Shown here in pieces: positions 39,069 to 48,435 of a stretch of 64,000 bases of DNA. How positions within the stretch are numbered: the stretch's first letter is position 1; each line of letters begins with the position of its first letter. This DNA is from Actinomycetota bacterium (GTDB lineage Bacteria > Actinomycetota > Coriobacteriia > Anaerosomatales > UBA912): the NCBI GenBank assembly GCA_018334075.1, contig JAGXSC010000044.1, positions 131,591 through 195,590 of the forward strand. The letters are read 5' to 3'. Made by a program: the position numbers and the translations under genes. A model generated the notes under the pieces. It saw only the letters and a list, made by a program, of their open reading frames with translations, was not told the origin of the DNA and did no database searches.

Positions 39069-39200
39069 AGCCGCTTCCTTTCCACCAACAAATAAATAGT
39101 GCAACGCAGCGATTAGTGTAGCACAGGGAGCAGCAGGGATCGGACAACGATGCGTCAACATATCGCAGGTAGACGACATTGACTAGAGGAAAAGGGGTAC

Positions 39201-39863
39201 TTACATCAAACCAAGGTCTTTCAGGCTCGCATAATTTCCAGCATTACCAATCACGACATGATCGAGAACCTCAATCCCAATCAGATCACCCGCGCTCACC
39301 AGTCTCTTGGTCAATTGAATGTCCGCACCAGATGGAGTGGGATCTCCGCTCGGATGATTATGGACAACAACTATTGAGGCAGCGGAAACCCTAAGGGCGT
39401 CTTTGAATAGCTCTCTGGGATGAACTATCGATGCATTGAGGCTGCCTACCGATACCTCTAACGTTTTCAGCAGATGATTTTTTGTCGAGAGGGCCAAAGT
39501 CCAGAAGCGCTCTCTGTCGCTGCCCATAAACTGTGGCCAACACAGATCAAACACGTCTTTTGGGGTAGAAATTATTGGCTTGGCCGGAGATCTCCACATA
39601 CCTGTTCGCCGAGTGATCTCCAGGCACGCCAGTAATCGAGCGGCCCTGGCGGGACCAACGCCCGGAAGAGAGATAAGATCCGGAGCTCTTACCTGCCACA
39701 GCATATCGGGAGTTGGGCAAATTTCCATCACTACATCACGTATACATTGATCAGGAACACCCAAGACCACCGAGAGTAGCCCAGCGTCACTGACTGCTTC
39801 CGGACGATCCTCCAAAAGATAGCGAGCAGGAGATGACTCCCCCCATGCCAAACGTGGCCCCAT
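39201..39863 (-). CDS. radC: RadC family JAMM/MPN-domain protein
   Basis: 220 aa. An N-terminal helix-hairpin-helix segment (LPGVGPARAARLLACLEI) precedes a JAMM metal site VVHNHPSGDPTPSGADIQLTKRL, with the glutamate supplied further upstream. RadC was once tied to recombination repair, but its role is unresolved. It precedes mreB with about 130 nt between. All metal-ligand positions are present. Confidence 0.92.
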   Translation of the reverse strand: MGPRLAWGESSPARYLLEDRPEAVSDAGLLSVVLGVPDQCIRDVVMEICPTPDMLWQVRAPDLISLPGVGPARAARLLACLEITRRTGMWRSPAKPIISTPKDVFDLCWPQFMGSDRERFWTLALSTKNHLLKTLEVSVGSLNASIVHPRELFKDALRVSAASIVVVHNHPSGDPTPSGADIQLTKRLVSAGDLIGIEVLDHVVIGNAGNYASLKDLGLM

Positions 39864-39885
39864 GCACCCACTCCGATCCGCGAAT

Positions 39886-40422
39886 CTACGTGCCTGCTAA
39901 CGACAGTGAGGGAACGCGGGAGAGAATGGAGCGAGAGGCTACTCCGATCACCAGACCCGAAATCAAAGCTAGCGCGAGTGCCCAAGGAGCCAACGCAAGC
40001 ACCGAAATCGAGCCTGTCAGGATAGACACAACGACAAGCTGCGTAACAAGATGTGCAACCGAACCGCCAACCGACCAACCCACAACTGAAAAATGCCTAC
40101 CGAGAAATCGCAAGCCGATCATGGCCACTAACGCAGCAGCGGCGCCCGCAAACGACAATATAAGCGCGGGTCCACCAAAGGTGCCTACAGCCAAAGAAAC
40201 AATCAGTACTCGCGACAGGGAGACGATTACCGCACCTTTAGGACCCAAGTAAGAAAGCGCTATAAGAACCGCTATGTTTGCAAGGCCAATCCGTATGCCC
40301 GGGAATACGCCGGAAGGAATGAGTGTTGACTCGACATAGCCCAATACAGAGGCTGCTGCAGTCAGCAAAGCAGTCAAAACTGTCGGGGTAGAAGCCCTAG
40401 CGCGAAATGACATCGTAGTCAC
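39886..40422 (-). CDS. Gx transporter family protein (Hpre_diP_synt_I)
   Basis: 178 aa, five or six membrane segments. The pattern YVESTLIPSGVFPGIRIGLANIAVLIALSYLGPKGAVIVSLSRVL (IRIGLANIAVLIAL) matches the PF07456 family, historically called heptaprenyl diphosphate synthase component I but resembling ECF S components. It overlaps the NusG-II gene and follows the rnf operon; this pair next to rnf is a recurrent arrangement. A link to quinone or flavin supply is possible but unproven. Confidence 0.78.
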   Translation of the reverse strand: MTTMSFRARASTPTVLTALLTAAASVLGYVESTLIPSGVFPGIRIGLANIAVLIALSYLGPKGAVIVSLSRVLIVSLAVGTFGGPALILSFAGAAAALVAMIGLRFLGRHFSVVGWSVGGSVAHLVTQLVVVSILTGSISVLALAPWALALALISGLVIGVASRSILSRVPSLSLAGT

Positions 40423-40759
40423 TGCTTGCTCCTGATACGTATGCGATGATCCCGTTAGGGGCGCAAACTACCGGTCTTCCTGGTCCAACTGGGCCGGAAG
40501 CCAGGCAAACACCATCGGGACATGACGCTTTGACAGGGTGAAGGGCGCCGCCTCGAACTTCAAACACCACTGTTCCGATCTGGCCCTGAACCGAAATGGG
40601 TGAGTCTGCTGCAGACAGGGAAATTCGGGTCTTGCCATAGGGGCCAATGACAGAGACGTACTCCTTGGACCCCGCAGTTGCCCAGCTCGTGCCGACCAAC
40701 TGCAGGATAATTGCGACTGCAACTATAGCGCCTGACAGTATCCAATCCCATTTGGTCAC
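40397..40759 (-). CDS. NusG domain II-containing protein
   Basis: 120 aa with one N-terminal membrane helix (WILSGAIVAVAIILQLVG) and a small extracytoplasmic beta domain with GQIGTVVFEVRGGALHPVKASCPDGVC and GRPVVCAPNGIIAYV. This is the NusG-II family, common next to rnf and Gx transporter genes; its function is unknown. It overlaps the Gx gene by 26 nt and rnfB by 4 nt. Confidence 0.82.
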   Translation of the reverse strand: MTKWDWILSGAIVAVAIILQLVGTSWATAGSKEYVSVIGPYGKTRISLSAADSPISVQGQIGTVVFEVRGGALHPVKASCPDGVCLASGPVGPGRPVVCAPNGIIAYVSGASSDYDVISR

Positions 40760-41658
40760 TGTTCGACCTCAATAGTTGATGACACCGTGAATCCATCTAC
40801 ATCAGGACCACGCCCATCGGTATCTTGGGCGTGGGCGGCAAGCATAGAGCCTCGTCCCGTCAGGTCGATACACTTTTGCGGACAAACACTTACGCAAGCC
40901 CGACAACCAGTGCACTTGTCATAATCGATGACAGCACAAAGATCGACGACGGTTATCGCATCGTCCGGACATGCCTTCTCGCACTTTTTACAAGCAATGC
41001 AACAGGCAGAACAATAAGCCCTTCGATCCCGAACCTTATCCTTCGAGCAACACCTCACGACGACAGGGGCTTCGGCGGATACCATCGTCAACAAACCCAA
41101 TTTACTACGAGGGCACTGACTGATACACACCTCACAGCCTGTACATTTTTCCAAATCAATTATTGGTAAGCGCCGCTTCCCAACCTCAATGGCCCCGAAT
41201 GGGCACGCTCGAGCGCAGTCCCCATAGCCCAAACAACCGCTCGAGCATTCGAGATCGCCTCCCGCAACTCTGACTACAGCGCTGCATGAAAGTAAGCCGC
41301 TATACTCGAAGCGACGAGAAGCGGCAACTCCCCCTCCACACGCTCGAACGCTAGCCAAAGATTGGATCTCACACCTGTCGACTCCAAGTGCCGTTGCAAC
41401 GGCATCTGCGACAGGCTGTCCCCCGGCTGTGCATAAAGTCACAGCAGCATCAGACTGGACCAGCTTCTCTGCCGCCGTAAAGCATGATGGATTTCCGCAA
41501 GCTCCACAGTTTGCACCAGGCAAAACAGACAAAACGCCCTCTATCCGAGGATCGACTTCCACTGCAAATCGCCTGGAAGCCACCACCAACAACACGGCCG
41601 CTATCATGCCGATAAGGCTCAGGGCCGCAACTGCTTTCAGTACAAGAAACGGATCCAT
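40756..41658 (-). CDS. rnfB: Rnf complex ferredoxin subunit RnfB
   Basis: About 300 aa. One N-terminal membrane helix is followed by the VLPGANCGACGNPSC cluster motif and several CxxCxxCxxxCP ferredoxin motifs (GYGDCARACPFGAI, CTGCEVCISQCPRS, CKKCEKACPDDAI, CTGCRACVSVCPQKC). RnfB accepts electrons from reduced ferredoxin. The ATG at 41658 has AAGG upstream; an ATG 6 nt earlier is in frame. It is the last of the rnfCDGEAB series. Confidence 0.94.
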   Translation of the reverse strand: MDPFLVLKAVAALSLIGMIAAVLLVVASRRFAVEVDPRIEGVLSVLPGANCGACGNPSCFTAAEKLVQSDAAVTLCTAGGQPVADAVATALGVDRCEIQSLASVRACGGGVAASRRFEYSGLLSCSAVVRVAGGDLECSSGCLGYGDCARACPFGAIEVGKRRLPIIDLEKCTGCEVCISQCPRSKLGLLTMVSAEAPVVVRCCSKDKVRDRRAYCSACCIACKKCEKACPDDAITVVDLCAVIDYDKCTGCRACVSVCPQKCIDLTGRGSMLAAHAQDTDGRGPDVDGFTVSSTIEVEQ

Positions 41659-41672
41659 TACCATCCTTACGG

Positions 41673-42293
41673 TCAGAGGCCAAACAGACCAGCGAGGCCA
41701 ACATACCCGATAGATAGAAGGCCAGCGGTTATAAACGAAATCGGTGTTCCTCGCATGCTCGCAGGAACAGGAGCGATCTCAAGCCGTTCCCTCAGCGCAG
41801 AAAAGGTTATGAGCGCAAAACCGAATCCTAGCGAGACGCCGAGTGTATACACAAGAACCTCAGGAAAACTGAATGTATAGTCCAGGTTCATCTTGAAAAA
41901 GCCTGGGCGGACCGCTTCTGTAGCAGTGGCCAGAACCGCGCAGTTAGTCGTAATAAGTGGAAGGAATATGCCAAGGCCGCGATAGAGAGAGGGGCTGACC
42001 TTTCTCAAATAGAGCTCGACAAACTGAACCAGTGATGCGATTACCAATATGAACGCCGGAATGTAAAGAAAGTTTCCGACGCCCAGAGGAACCAACACCC
42101 AATTCCAGAAAACCCACGTAGCTGAAGACGCTAGCATCATGACAAAGATGACGGCGCCAGCCATCCCGATAGACGTACTAAATGAGCCAGAAACCCCGAA
42201 AAACGGGCATAGTCCGATAAATCGAGTCAACAGAATGTTGTTCACAAGTGCTCCGCCGACTAAAAGAAGCGCAAAGTGCGATAGCGTTTCCAT
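41673..42293 (-). CDS. rnfA: Rnf complex membrane subunit RnfA
   Basis: 206 aa, six membrane helices. NNILLTRFIGLCPFFGVS near residue 20 and TTNCAVLATATE near 105 carry the conserved Cys residues that hold the membrane [2Fe-2S] cluster with RnfE. The ATG at 42293 overlaps the rnfE stop; the frame extends to 42323 inside rnfE. It is part of the Na+ or H+-translocating ferredoxin:NAD+ oxidoreductase. Confidence 0.94.
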   Translation of the reverse strand: METLSHFALLLVGGALVNNILLTRFIGLCPFFGVSGSFSTSIGMAGAVIFVMMLASSATWVFWNWVLVPLGVGNFLYIPAFILVIASLVQFVELYLRKVSPSLYRGLGIFLPLITTNCAVLATATEAVRPGFFKMNLDYTFSFPEVLVYTLGVSLGFGFALITFSALRERLEIAPVPASMRGTPISFITAGLLSIGYVGLAGLFGL

Positions 42294-42955
42294 TATTTCT
42301 TCCCCCCGATCTCCATAGTGCAACTCGGTAGAGGCTGAGTGATCCGAGAGGTTGTACGACGGTTAATCGCAGACATTATGGCAATAATAAATCCGAAGAT
42401 AATGAAGGCGCCCGGGAAGAGCATAAGGATTCCAGGGGCTCGATACCATCCCGGCATCTCGAGAATGGGATATCCCATGAAGATAATCTGACCACTACCA
42501 AACAGCTCACGAATGGCGGCAAGTATCACGATGACTATGGCAAAACCCAAACCCATGCCAAGTCCATCGGCAAACGCCAGGCGTGGCGGATTATTGTATG
42601 CAAAAGCCTCTGCACGTCCCAAAATCAGGCAATTCACAACTATCAGAGGAATCCATACTCCCAAGAAACGATATATTTCCGGCAAAAAAGCATGCATCGT
42701 CAAGTCGACCACAGTCACAAATGTCGCTATGACCACAATAAAGACAGGTATCCTTACCGCCGTGGGAACAAAGTACCTCATTAGCGAGACGATAATACTT
42801 GAAGCAATGGTCACAAATATAACTGCGAGTCCCATGAACATTGCGCCGTCAACCTTTGTGGAGACCGCAAGCGTTGCGCATAGCCCTATCATGAGAACGG
42901 TCAGGGGATTGTCGATGGCCAGACCACGCCTGAAAACCGCCAGCCACTCACTCAT
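42293..42955 (-). CDS. rnfE: Rnf complex membrane subunit RnfE
   Basis: 220 aa, six helices, homologous to RnfA in inverted topology. Motifs: NPLTVLMIGLCATLAVST near the N-terminus and IPLIVVNCLILGRAEAFA (conserved Cys) near 105. The last residues overlap rnfA and the start overlaps rnfG. Standard length. Confidence 0.94.
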   Translation of the reverse strand: MSEWLAVFRRGLAIDNPLTVLMIGLCATLAVSTKVDGAMFMGLAVIFVTIASSIIVSLMRYFVPTAVRIPVFIVVIATFVTVVDLTMHAFLPEIYRFLGVWIPLIVVNCLILGRAEAFAYNNPPRLAFADGLGMGLGFAIVIVILAAIRELFGSGQIIFMGYPILEMPGWYRAPGILMLFPGAFIIFGFIIAIMSAINRRTTSRITQPLPSCTMEIGGKK

Positions 42956-43560
42956 TGCTCCTCACCATCCCCACTATCTATCTCAGCCAATAACTCTTCG
43001 TATATACGAGAAACGGCTACAACACCTGCCCTAATGGCATCCGCAGATTTAGTCGCGCCTGTGATGGTGTCATATCCCCGAACCGCCGTTTGAATTTCCA
43101 AAGCCTCCCAGCCAATGAACTGCTGCAAGAACCACGGCTCGGTAATGATCTTTGTTCCAAGACCGGGAGTCTCGTCATGTGTGATGATATTAACCCCTGC
43201 AACTTTCCCATCTCTATCTAATCCCACAATCATCTCTATCGGTCCGCCATAGCCTCTAGGAGCACATCTGACTGCGTAACCTATGAATGCATCATTGGCG
43301 TCGAACGCACTCCATACACCAGCAACCGAGACGTCACCGGCGACCTCAGCAGCGCGATCTAGGTCGATATCCTCTAGTCGCTCAAAGCGAGCGCCTTCCG
43401 TAAGGACAGCGGTCAAGGCGCGGCGTTCCATCTCTCTTTCCTGTGCCGCAATCCTCTCGCGAGTCGCCTCGTATGTGAAGGTCAGGGCGGTAGCCGATAT
43501 CAGGCAAGTTAAAAATACCGTCAGCACCATGCGAAACGGGGTCGACGGCGCTCTATCCAT
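42952..43560 (-). CDS. rnfG: Rnf complex flavoprotein RnfG
   Basis: About 202 aa. An N-terminal membrane helix and a periplasmic FMN-binding domain with DTITGATKSADAI, where Thr of the TGAT motif takes a covalent FMN. HDETPGLGTKI is also characteristic. The ATG at 43560 overlaps the rnfD stop region; frame open to 43617. It follows rnfD and precedes rnfE. Confidence 0.93.
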   Translation of the reverse strand: MDRAPSTPFRMVLTVFLTCLISATALTFTYEATRERIAAQEREMERRALTAVLTEGARFERLEDIDLDRAAEVAGDVSVAGVWSAFDANDAFIGYAVRCAPRGYGGPIEMIVGLDRDGKVAGVNIITHDETPGLGTKIITEPWFLQQFIGWEALEIQTAVRGYDTITGATKSADAIRAGVVAVSRIYEELLAEIDSGDGEEQ

Positions 43561-44560
43561 CACTCTTCCTCCATCCAAAGACTCTTGGAGCTGTAACTTT
43601 ATCGATAAGCGGGACAAGCCCGTTCATGAACAGTATCGCGAAGGTTGTCGCTTCTGGTCCCGGGCCAAACGTTCTCGCGACAATGTTTATAAGCCCGCAT
43701 CCGCAGCCAAAGATGAAGCGGCCGGTTTTAGTCATAGGTGAAGTCACATAGTCGGTTGCCATAAAGAATGCGCCAAGCATGATACCGCCGGCCAGGATAG
43801 TAAATATGGGATCGATCCCAAAAAGCCAGGACAGTGCGCCCACTGTGCCCAGGTAGCCTAGGGGAATTCTCCAATCGATAATTTTTAGCGCAATGAGCAT
43901 CAATCCGCCAAGCAACAAAAGCGCTCCGGATATCTCACCCAAAGAACCCTCAAGATTCAAGAAAAGCAGCGGGAGGTACTGGGCTTGCAGATCAAAGCCG
44001 TATGCTCCCTCCGCAGCCCTGTCAGTGGCCGCAATCGCAAGTCGTGTCGCACCCGTAATGGCATCCAGTCCTTCTGGTGCGGGAAGATCGATACCCCGAA
44101 ACCAGCCGCCTGGAACCGGTTGCTCGGAGAGCACCCCGGCCCATGAAATGGCGATAAAGGCCCTGCCGACAAGCGCAGGATTAAAGAGATTCCACCCGAG
44201 TCCGCCAAAGATCATCTTTCCAAGACCGATCGAAACGATACCTCCAGCCACGGCAACCCACAAAGGAGTGTGTGGAGGAAGCGCTAAGGCAAGTAACAGG
44301 CCGGTAAGTAGCGCGCTTCCGTCGGAGATAGTCTGAGACCTCTTCGCAACAATATTCCAAAGTGCCTCTGTTCCAACGGTAGAACCTATGCAGGCAACAA
44401 GCAGGCCCACCGCAACCATTCCCATGTTCCAGATCGCCCAGGCTGTAACAGGCAACAAGGCGGCTATCACCAGCAACATTATTCGGCTACAACTATTCTT
44501 CGCGCTTATATGGGGCGAGGAAGAAAGCTGGTAGCCTTTGCGGGTCGAGTTTTCATTCAT
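43553..44560 (-). CDS. rnfD: Rnf complex membrane flavoprotein RnfD
   Basis: About 335 aa with ten helices. The flavinylation motif DAITGATRL near residue 185 would carry covalent FMN; GSTVGTEALWN and FMATDYVTSPMTKTGRFIFG are RnfD landmarks. The ATG at 44560 overlaps the rnfC stop as ATGA; the frame extends to 44635 within rnfC. RnfD passes electrons across the membrane with RnfG. Confidence 0.94.
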   Translation of the reverse strand: MNENSTRKGYQLSSSPHISAKNSCSRIMLLVIAALLPVTAWAIWNMGMVAVGLLVACIGSTVGTEALWNIVAKRSQTISDGSALLTGLLLALALPPHTPLWVAVAGGIVSIGLGKMIFGGLGWNLFNPALVGRAFIAISWAGVLSEQPVPGGWFRGIDLPAPEGLDAITGATRLAIAATDRAAEGAYGFDLQAQYLPLLFLNLEGSLGEISGALLLLGGLMLIALKIIDWRIPLGYLGTVGALSWLFGIDPIFTILAGGIMLGAFFMATDYVTSPMTKTGRFIFGCGCGLINIVARTFGPGPEATTFAILFMNGLVPLIDKVTAPRVFGWRKSDG

Positions 44561-45855
44561 GCCCTGGATCCCTTGAGCAGTAATGCCTGTTTTGCAGAGC
44601 GTATCAACTGCAACAAAGGCCTGTTTGTGGGGCACACAAAATCACAGCAGCCACACTCGATACAGCTAAGTGCGTGATACTTCTCAGTGCTATCCCAATC
44701 GCCTCTGTTTGCGTGCAAGCCGATAGCGTATGGCTCCAAAGACATAGGGCACGCATCGACACAGCTCGCGCATCTAATGCATGGTTGATCGCCCATGACC
44801 GCTGGTGCTGTCTCATTTTGCGTCAGGGCCACAATGCCGGAAGTGCCCTTCACCACACCAACCTCGAAATCCGCAAGTCCGGTTCCAGTCATGGGACCGC
44901 CCGCCACCAACCTGCTTACGTTTGGGCCCAGGCCCCCCGCGGCCTCAAGAAGATGTGAAACCGGCGTCCCTAGCAGAGTAAGAAAGTTCGATGGTTTATT
45001 GACTTGGCCGGTAACGGTAATCACTCGCTCCATCAGCGGTTTTCCGCGATCCACAGCATCGGCGATCGCAGCTGCAGTCTGAACATTGTGCACAAGTACT
45101 CCAATGGCCGAGGGCAACTTACCGTGCGGAACCTCTTTACCCAGCGCCGAGAGTATCAGCTGTTTCTCTGCGCCCTGCGGGTACTTTGTCTCAAAAACAT
45201 GTACCTCGACATCGTCACCACTTGCCTTTTGTATGGCCTTGATGGCTTTGTGTTTGTTACTTTCGATACCCACGATAAGTCGCTTTGCACCGACCGCGTC
45301 ACGGACCATACGGCCGCCGGCCAATATCCTTTCCGGCTCCTCCTGCATTAACCTGTCGTCGCAAGTAAGGTAGGGCTCACACTCACACCCGTTGAGGATC
45401 ACCGTATGAATCGAGCCGTGCTGCGCATGCAGCTTCACGCTCGAAGGAAAAGCTCCTCCGCCTAAACCTGATATACCCGCCCTGCGAACGATTTCGGAAA
45501 GACTTTCGGCAGGTGGTATTCGAACATGTGTTGAGGGATCCTGTGTTTCGTCAGGAGCAATTTCAACGACATCTCCAATTGCACCAGAGATCAATCGCGT
45601 ACGGCGAATGGCGATGACCTCGCCGTTGACCGGCGAGTGAACCGGGGCGGAGATCGTCGCTTCAACATCCCCTACTACTTGACCGCGTTCAACCCTTTCT
45701 CCAGGCACAACGGCAGGTGCGCAGGGGGCGCCTACGTGCTGGACCATAGGGAGAAGCAGGCGCTTTGGAAGTCCAGCCCTAACTATAGGCGAACTGCAGG
45801 CAATCTCTTTATTGGGCGGGGGATGCGCCCCGCCGGCGAATCTGCCTAATGCCAC
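44557..45855 (-). CDS. rnfC: Rnf complex NADH-binding subunit RnfC
   Basis: 432 aa. An FMN/NADH-binding region with GISGLGGGAFPSSVKL and NGCECEPYLTCDDRLM is followed by two 4Fe-4S motifs, CIRCASCVDACPMSLEP and CIECGCCDFVCPTNRPL. RnfC reduces NAD+ at the cytoplasmic face. It is the first gene of the operon, 27 nt after ndk. The C-terminal extension of proteobacterial RnfC is absent, as in Clostridia. Confidence 0.95.
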   Translation of the reverse strand: MALGRFAGGAHPPPNKEIACSSPIVRAGLPKRLLLPMVQHVGAPCAPAVVPGERVERGQVVGDVEATISAPVHSPVNGEVIAIRRTRLISGAIGDVVEIAPDETQDPSTHVRIPPAESLSEIVRRAGISGLGGGAFPSSVKLHAQHGSIHTVILNGCECEPYLTCDDRLMQEEPERILAGGRMVRDAVGAKRLIVGIESNKHKAIKAIQKASGDDVEVHVFETKYPQGAEKQLILSALGKEVPHGKLPSAIGVLVHNVQTAAAIADAVDRGKPLMERVITVTGQVNKPSNFLTLLGTPVSHLLEAAGGLGPNVSRLVAGGPMTGTGLADFEVGVVKGTSGIVALTQNETAPAVMGDQPCIRCASCVDACPMSLEPYAIGLHANRGDWDSTEKYHALSCIECGCCDFVCPTNRPLLQLIRSAKQALLLKGSRA

Positions 45856-45882
45856 CTTAGCCCCTATTAACGACGACTGATG

Positions 45883-46284
45883 CTAGCCGAAAAATATACC
45901 TATCTCCCTGCTCGCTGCTTCAGGAGAATCAGATCCGTGCACGACATTTGCGTCAACCTCAAGGCCAAAGTCACCTCGGATCGTACCGGGAGCAGCGTCT
46001 CTAGGGTTCGTCGCTCCCATCAACTTACGACAAACCATTACGGCGTCCGGACCCGATAGAACCATCTTTACAACCGGACCTGAGGTGATGTAGTCGATAA
46101 GCCCTGGATAGAATGGCTTGCCCTCATGCTCTGCATAATTGGTCTGAGCCTGTTCGACGGAAACAACATCCAACTCCAGCTTCTCGATTCTAAGACCCGT
46201 GTTCTCAAAGCGCTGAATGATGTGGGACACAAGGCCCCTTTCAACAGCGTCGGGTTTGATCATAATAAAAGTTCTCTGATTCAA
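45883..46284 (-). CDS. ndk: Nucleoside diphosphate kinase
   Basis: 133 aa. QRTFIMIKPDAVERGL at the start, RKLMGATNPRDAAPGTIRGDF in the middle and NVVHGSDSPEAASREI with the phospho-accepting His. It equalises NTP pools. It precedes rnfC on the same strand; a functional connection is not implied. Upstream is the TPR gene. Confidence 0.96.
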   Translation of the reverse strand: MNQRTFIMIKPDAVERGLVSHIIQRFENTGLRIEKLELDVVSVEQAQTNYAEHEGKPFYPGLIDYITSGPVVKMVLSGPDAVMVCRKLMGATNPRDAAPGTIRGDFGLEVDANVVHGSDSPEAASREIGIFFG

Positions 46285-46336
46285 TTGTGTTTCCTTTCAG
46301 CAATGTGTTCAAACTACAACAGACGAACAACTTACC

Positions 46337-47596
46337 CTATTCCGAAGAATCCTGAGGGGTTCTCCAATAACTGGTGATCCCACTGGCCTTCCACCCAACT
46401 CCCTCGCGAGTCAACGCGATGTCATAGCGCAGCGGAGTACCGCCACCCTTGGGTGTCACTAGTATCCTGACCGAAGACACTCCCGCTGCACGGTCAATAC
46501 CTTCGATAGTGTACTCCTCTATCGGCGGAATTTTTGCCATCTCCGCATCAACATCTCCGCTAGGAACAGCCACCCAATATCCTTCAACCTCTTCACCCTC
46601 GGCTCTTGCCGATAGCATCCCGCTAACGGTCATCTCCTGCGTAGGAAATCCGTATCCGGCAAAGTAGAGTGCCGCGACGGCTCCGACAACAAAGATCAAA
46701 AGTGATGCGATCATTGCCACACGGCGCCAGGGATTACGGCCCGCGCCACGCTCAATTCGCTCCCGCCGCGAAGTCTCCTTGTCGATCGCCTTCATCTCCT
46801 CTTCGGTACGCGTGAAAAATGCGGATACAGAGACGTCCTCAACCGGAGGCATCTCACCCGTCTGCCAACCCTCGATCGTTTCAGAAGGAGCGGTGGCTGC
46901 CTCGGCGATAGCCAGGCGAGACTCTTCCAGAGCCTTTGCCGCGCTTGGGGATAGCGTATGGCCATGAAGCTCGATGGCCTTCTCGAACGCCCGGATAGCG
47001 TCCGCATGTTGTGAAAGCGCCGAGAAAGCGATGCCGAGATTCGCTAGCGCCCTCCCGCGATTGGCGTAACTCTCAAATCCCAAAGCCGCCTTATAGGCTT
47101 CAACTGCATCCGCCGGGCGCCCAAGGGACATAAAGCACAAGCCGAGGTTGTTCAGCGCTTTCCCGGGATCCGGGTTATCCGAGTCCAGAGCAGCCTGGCG
47201 GTAGGCGCCGGCTGCGTCACTGATGCGCCCCATCTCCAATAGCGCCCCTGCAAGTCCTAGCAAAGCCCGATACTGTCTATCGTATCCGGGATCTTGAAGC
47301 GCCTCCTCATAGCAGTGCGCAGCGGCAGCGTAATCGCCTAAGGCAGAGTGGGCTGCGGCCAGGTTGGCAAGTACCGAGCCTCGCTTGTCGTAAAGCTCGT
47401 CTTTCAGCGCATGCCCATAGATGGTAAGGGCGTCGCTGTACCTGCGTAGCCGGAAAAGGGAGTTCCCGGCCATGTGGTAAGCACTGCCATTGCCTTCCAC
47501 ACCCTTTCCGGCGGCCGCAAGAAAACCCTTAGCGGCTGCGCGAAAGTCTCCGCTTTCATAAGCACGTAAAGCTTCCTTATAACGAGCTTCGTCCAC
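46337..47596 (-). CDS. TPR-repeat membrane protein
   Basis: 419 aa. Residues about 1-215 form six or so tetratricopeptide repeats (for example PGKALNNLGLCFMSLGRPADAVEAYKAAL, seen as ALNNLGLCFMSLGRPADAVE). A membrane helix near 295 (VAMIASLLIFVVGAVAALYF) separates this cytoplasmic protein-binding domain from a small exported domain of about 110 residues with no family I recognise. It probably scaffolds a complex. Its start is a GTG. It follows the cyclophilin lipoprotein gene by 8 nt. Confidence 0.75.
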   Translation of the reverse strand: MDEARYKEALRAYESGDFRAAAKGFLAAAGKGVEGNGSAYHMAGNSLFRLRRYSDALTIYGHALKDELYDKRGSVLANLAAAHSALGDYAAAAHCYEEALQDPGYDRQYRALLGLAGALLEMGRISDAAGAYRQAALDSDNPDPGKALNNLGLCFMSLGRPADAVEAYKAALGFESYANRGRALANLGIAFSALSQHADAIRAFEKAIELHGHTLSPSAAKALEESRLAIAEAATAPSETIEGWQTGEMPPVEDVSVSAFFTRTEEEMKAIDKETSRRERIERGAGRNPWRRVAMIASLLIFVVGAVAALYFAGYGFPTQEMTVSGMLSARAEGEEVEGYWVAVPSGDVDAEMAKIPPIEEYTIEGIDRAAGVSSVRILVTPKGGGTPLRYDIALTREGVGWKASGITSYWRTPQDSSE

Positions 47597-47604
47597 AATC
47601 GCTC

Positions 47605-48246
47605 CTACTGCTGATTGGCGTTTTCGATGACCACGGAGCGCTTGACATCACCTGGCGTAATCGCCCGCACAACGTCCATGCCCTCTATAACCTGACCGAA
47701 GACCGTGTACTGTCCATCAAGAAACGGCTGGGGGCCTAAGCAGATAAAAAACTGTGATCCGGCAGAATTTGGATCTGTGGCGCGCGCCATGGAGACCGTT
47801 CCGTCCAAATGCTGCAATTCGTTGAACTCAGCAGCAAGAAGGTAGCCAGGTCCGCCCGAACCTACTCTCGGATCATCGGTTCTGGAAAGCGGGTCGCCGC
47901 CTTGAATAACAAAGCCCGGTTCAACCCGGTGAAACTTGGTGCCGTCATAAAATCCCTGAAGGGCCAGTTCGATAAATGACGCAACGTGATTTGGCGCCTC
48001 GTTCGGATGAAACTTGAACCTTATGACGCCCTTATCGGTTGTAATCACTGCGATTTCATTGCCGTTTGGTTGATATGTCGCTACATGCAAGGGTTTCTCC
48101 TCTTCAATTGGGGGTGCGACAGCTTGCTCGTTGGGAACCGGGAGATCGTTTGATGGTGCGCTGGCACAACCCTGCAACAGCAACGCCGCCGCAAGTATGA
48201 CAAGGATAAACGTGGCCGACAACAAACGTGCTGCTCTCAAGTGCAC
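47605..48246 (-). CDS. Cyclophilin-type peptidyl-prolyl isomerase lipoprotein
   Basis: About 213 aa from a GTG with AAAGGAG 8 nt upstream. A signal peptide ends in the lipobox LLLQGC, so it should be lipid-anchored outside the membrane. The cyclophilin domain (from about residue 70) has KFHRVEPGFVIQGGDP, GTVSMARATDPNSAGSQFFICL and DGQYTVFGQVIEGMDVV, with the active-site Arg, Phe and Gln present. It would aid folding of exported proteins. Frame open to 48285. Confidence 0.92.
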   Translation of the reverse strand: MHLRAARLLSATFILVILAAALLLQGCASAPSNDLPVPNEQAVAPPIEEEKPLHVATYQPNGNEIAVITTDKGVIRFKFHPNEAPNHVASFIELALQGFYDGTKFHRVEPGFVIQGGDPLSRTDDPRVGSGGPGYLLAAEFNELQHLDGTVSMARATDPNSAGSQFFICLGPQPFLDGQYTVFGQVIEGMDVVRAITPGDVKRSVVIENANQQ

Positions 48247-48435
48247 TGAAACGACTCCTTTCCCGCATCGCCCAATCTGGGGCAAGCGTCACTTTCAATC
48301 CATTCTAGCAATGTGTACCTCTCACAATAAGAATTATGTTGTAATGGAGTTCATTATGAAGCAACACGGATTGGGGAATATGCTTATCTGGTAGACGAAC
48401 GCACCCGATGCACCGGCCGCAAGGAGGAGATGTAC

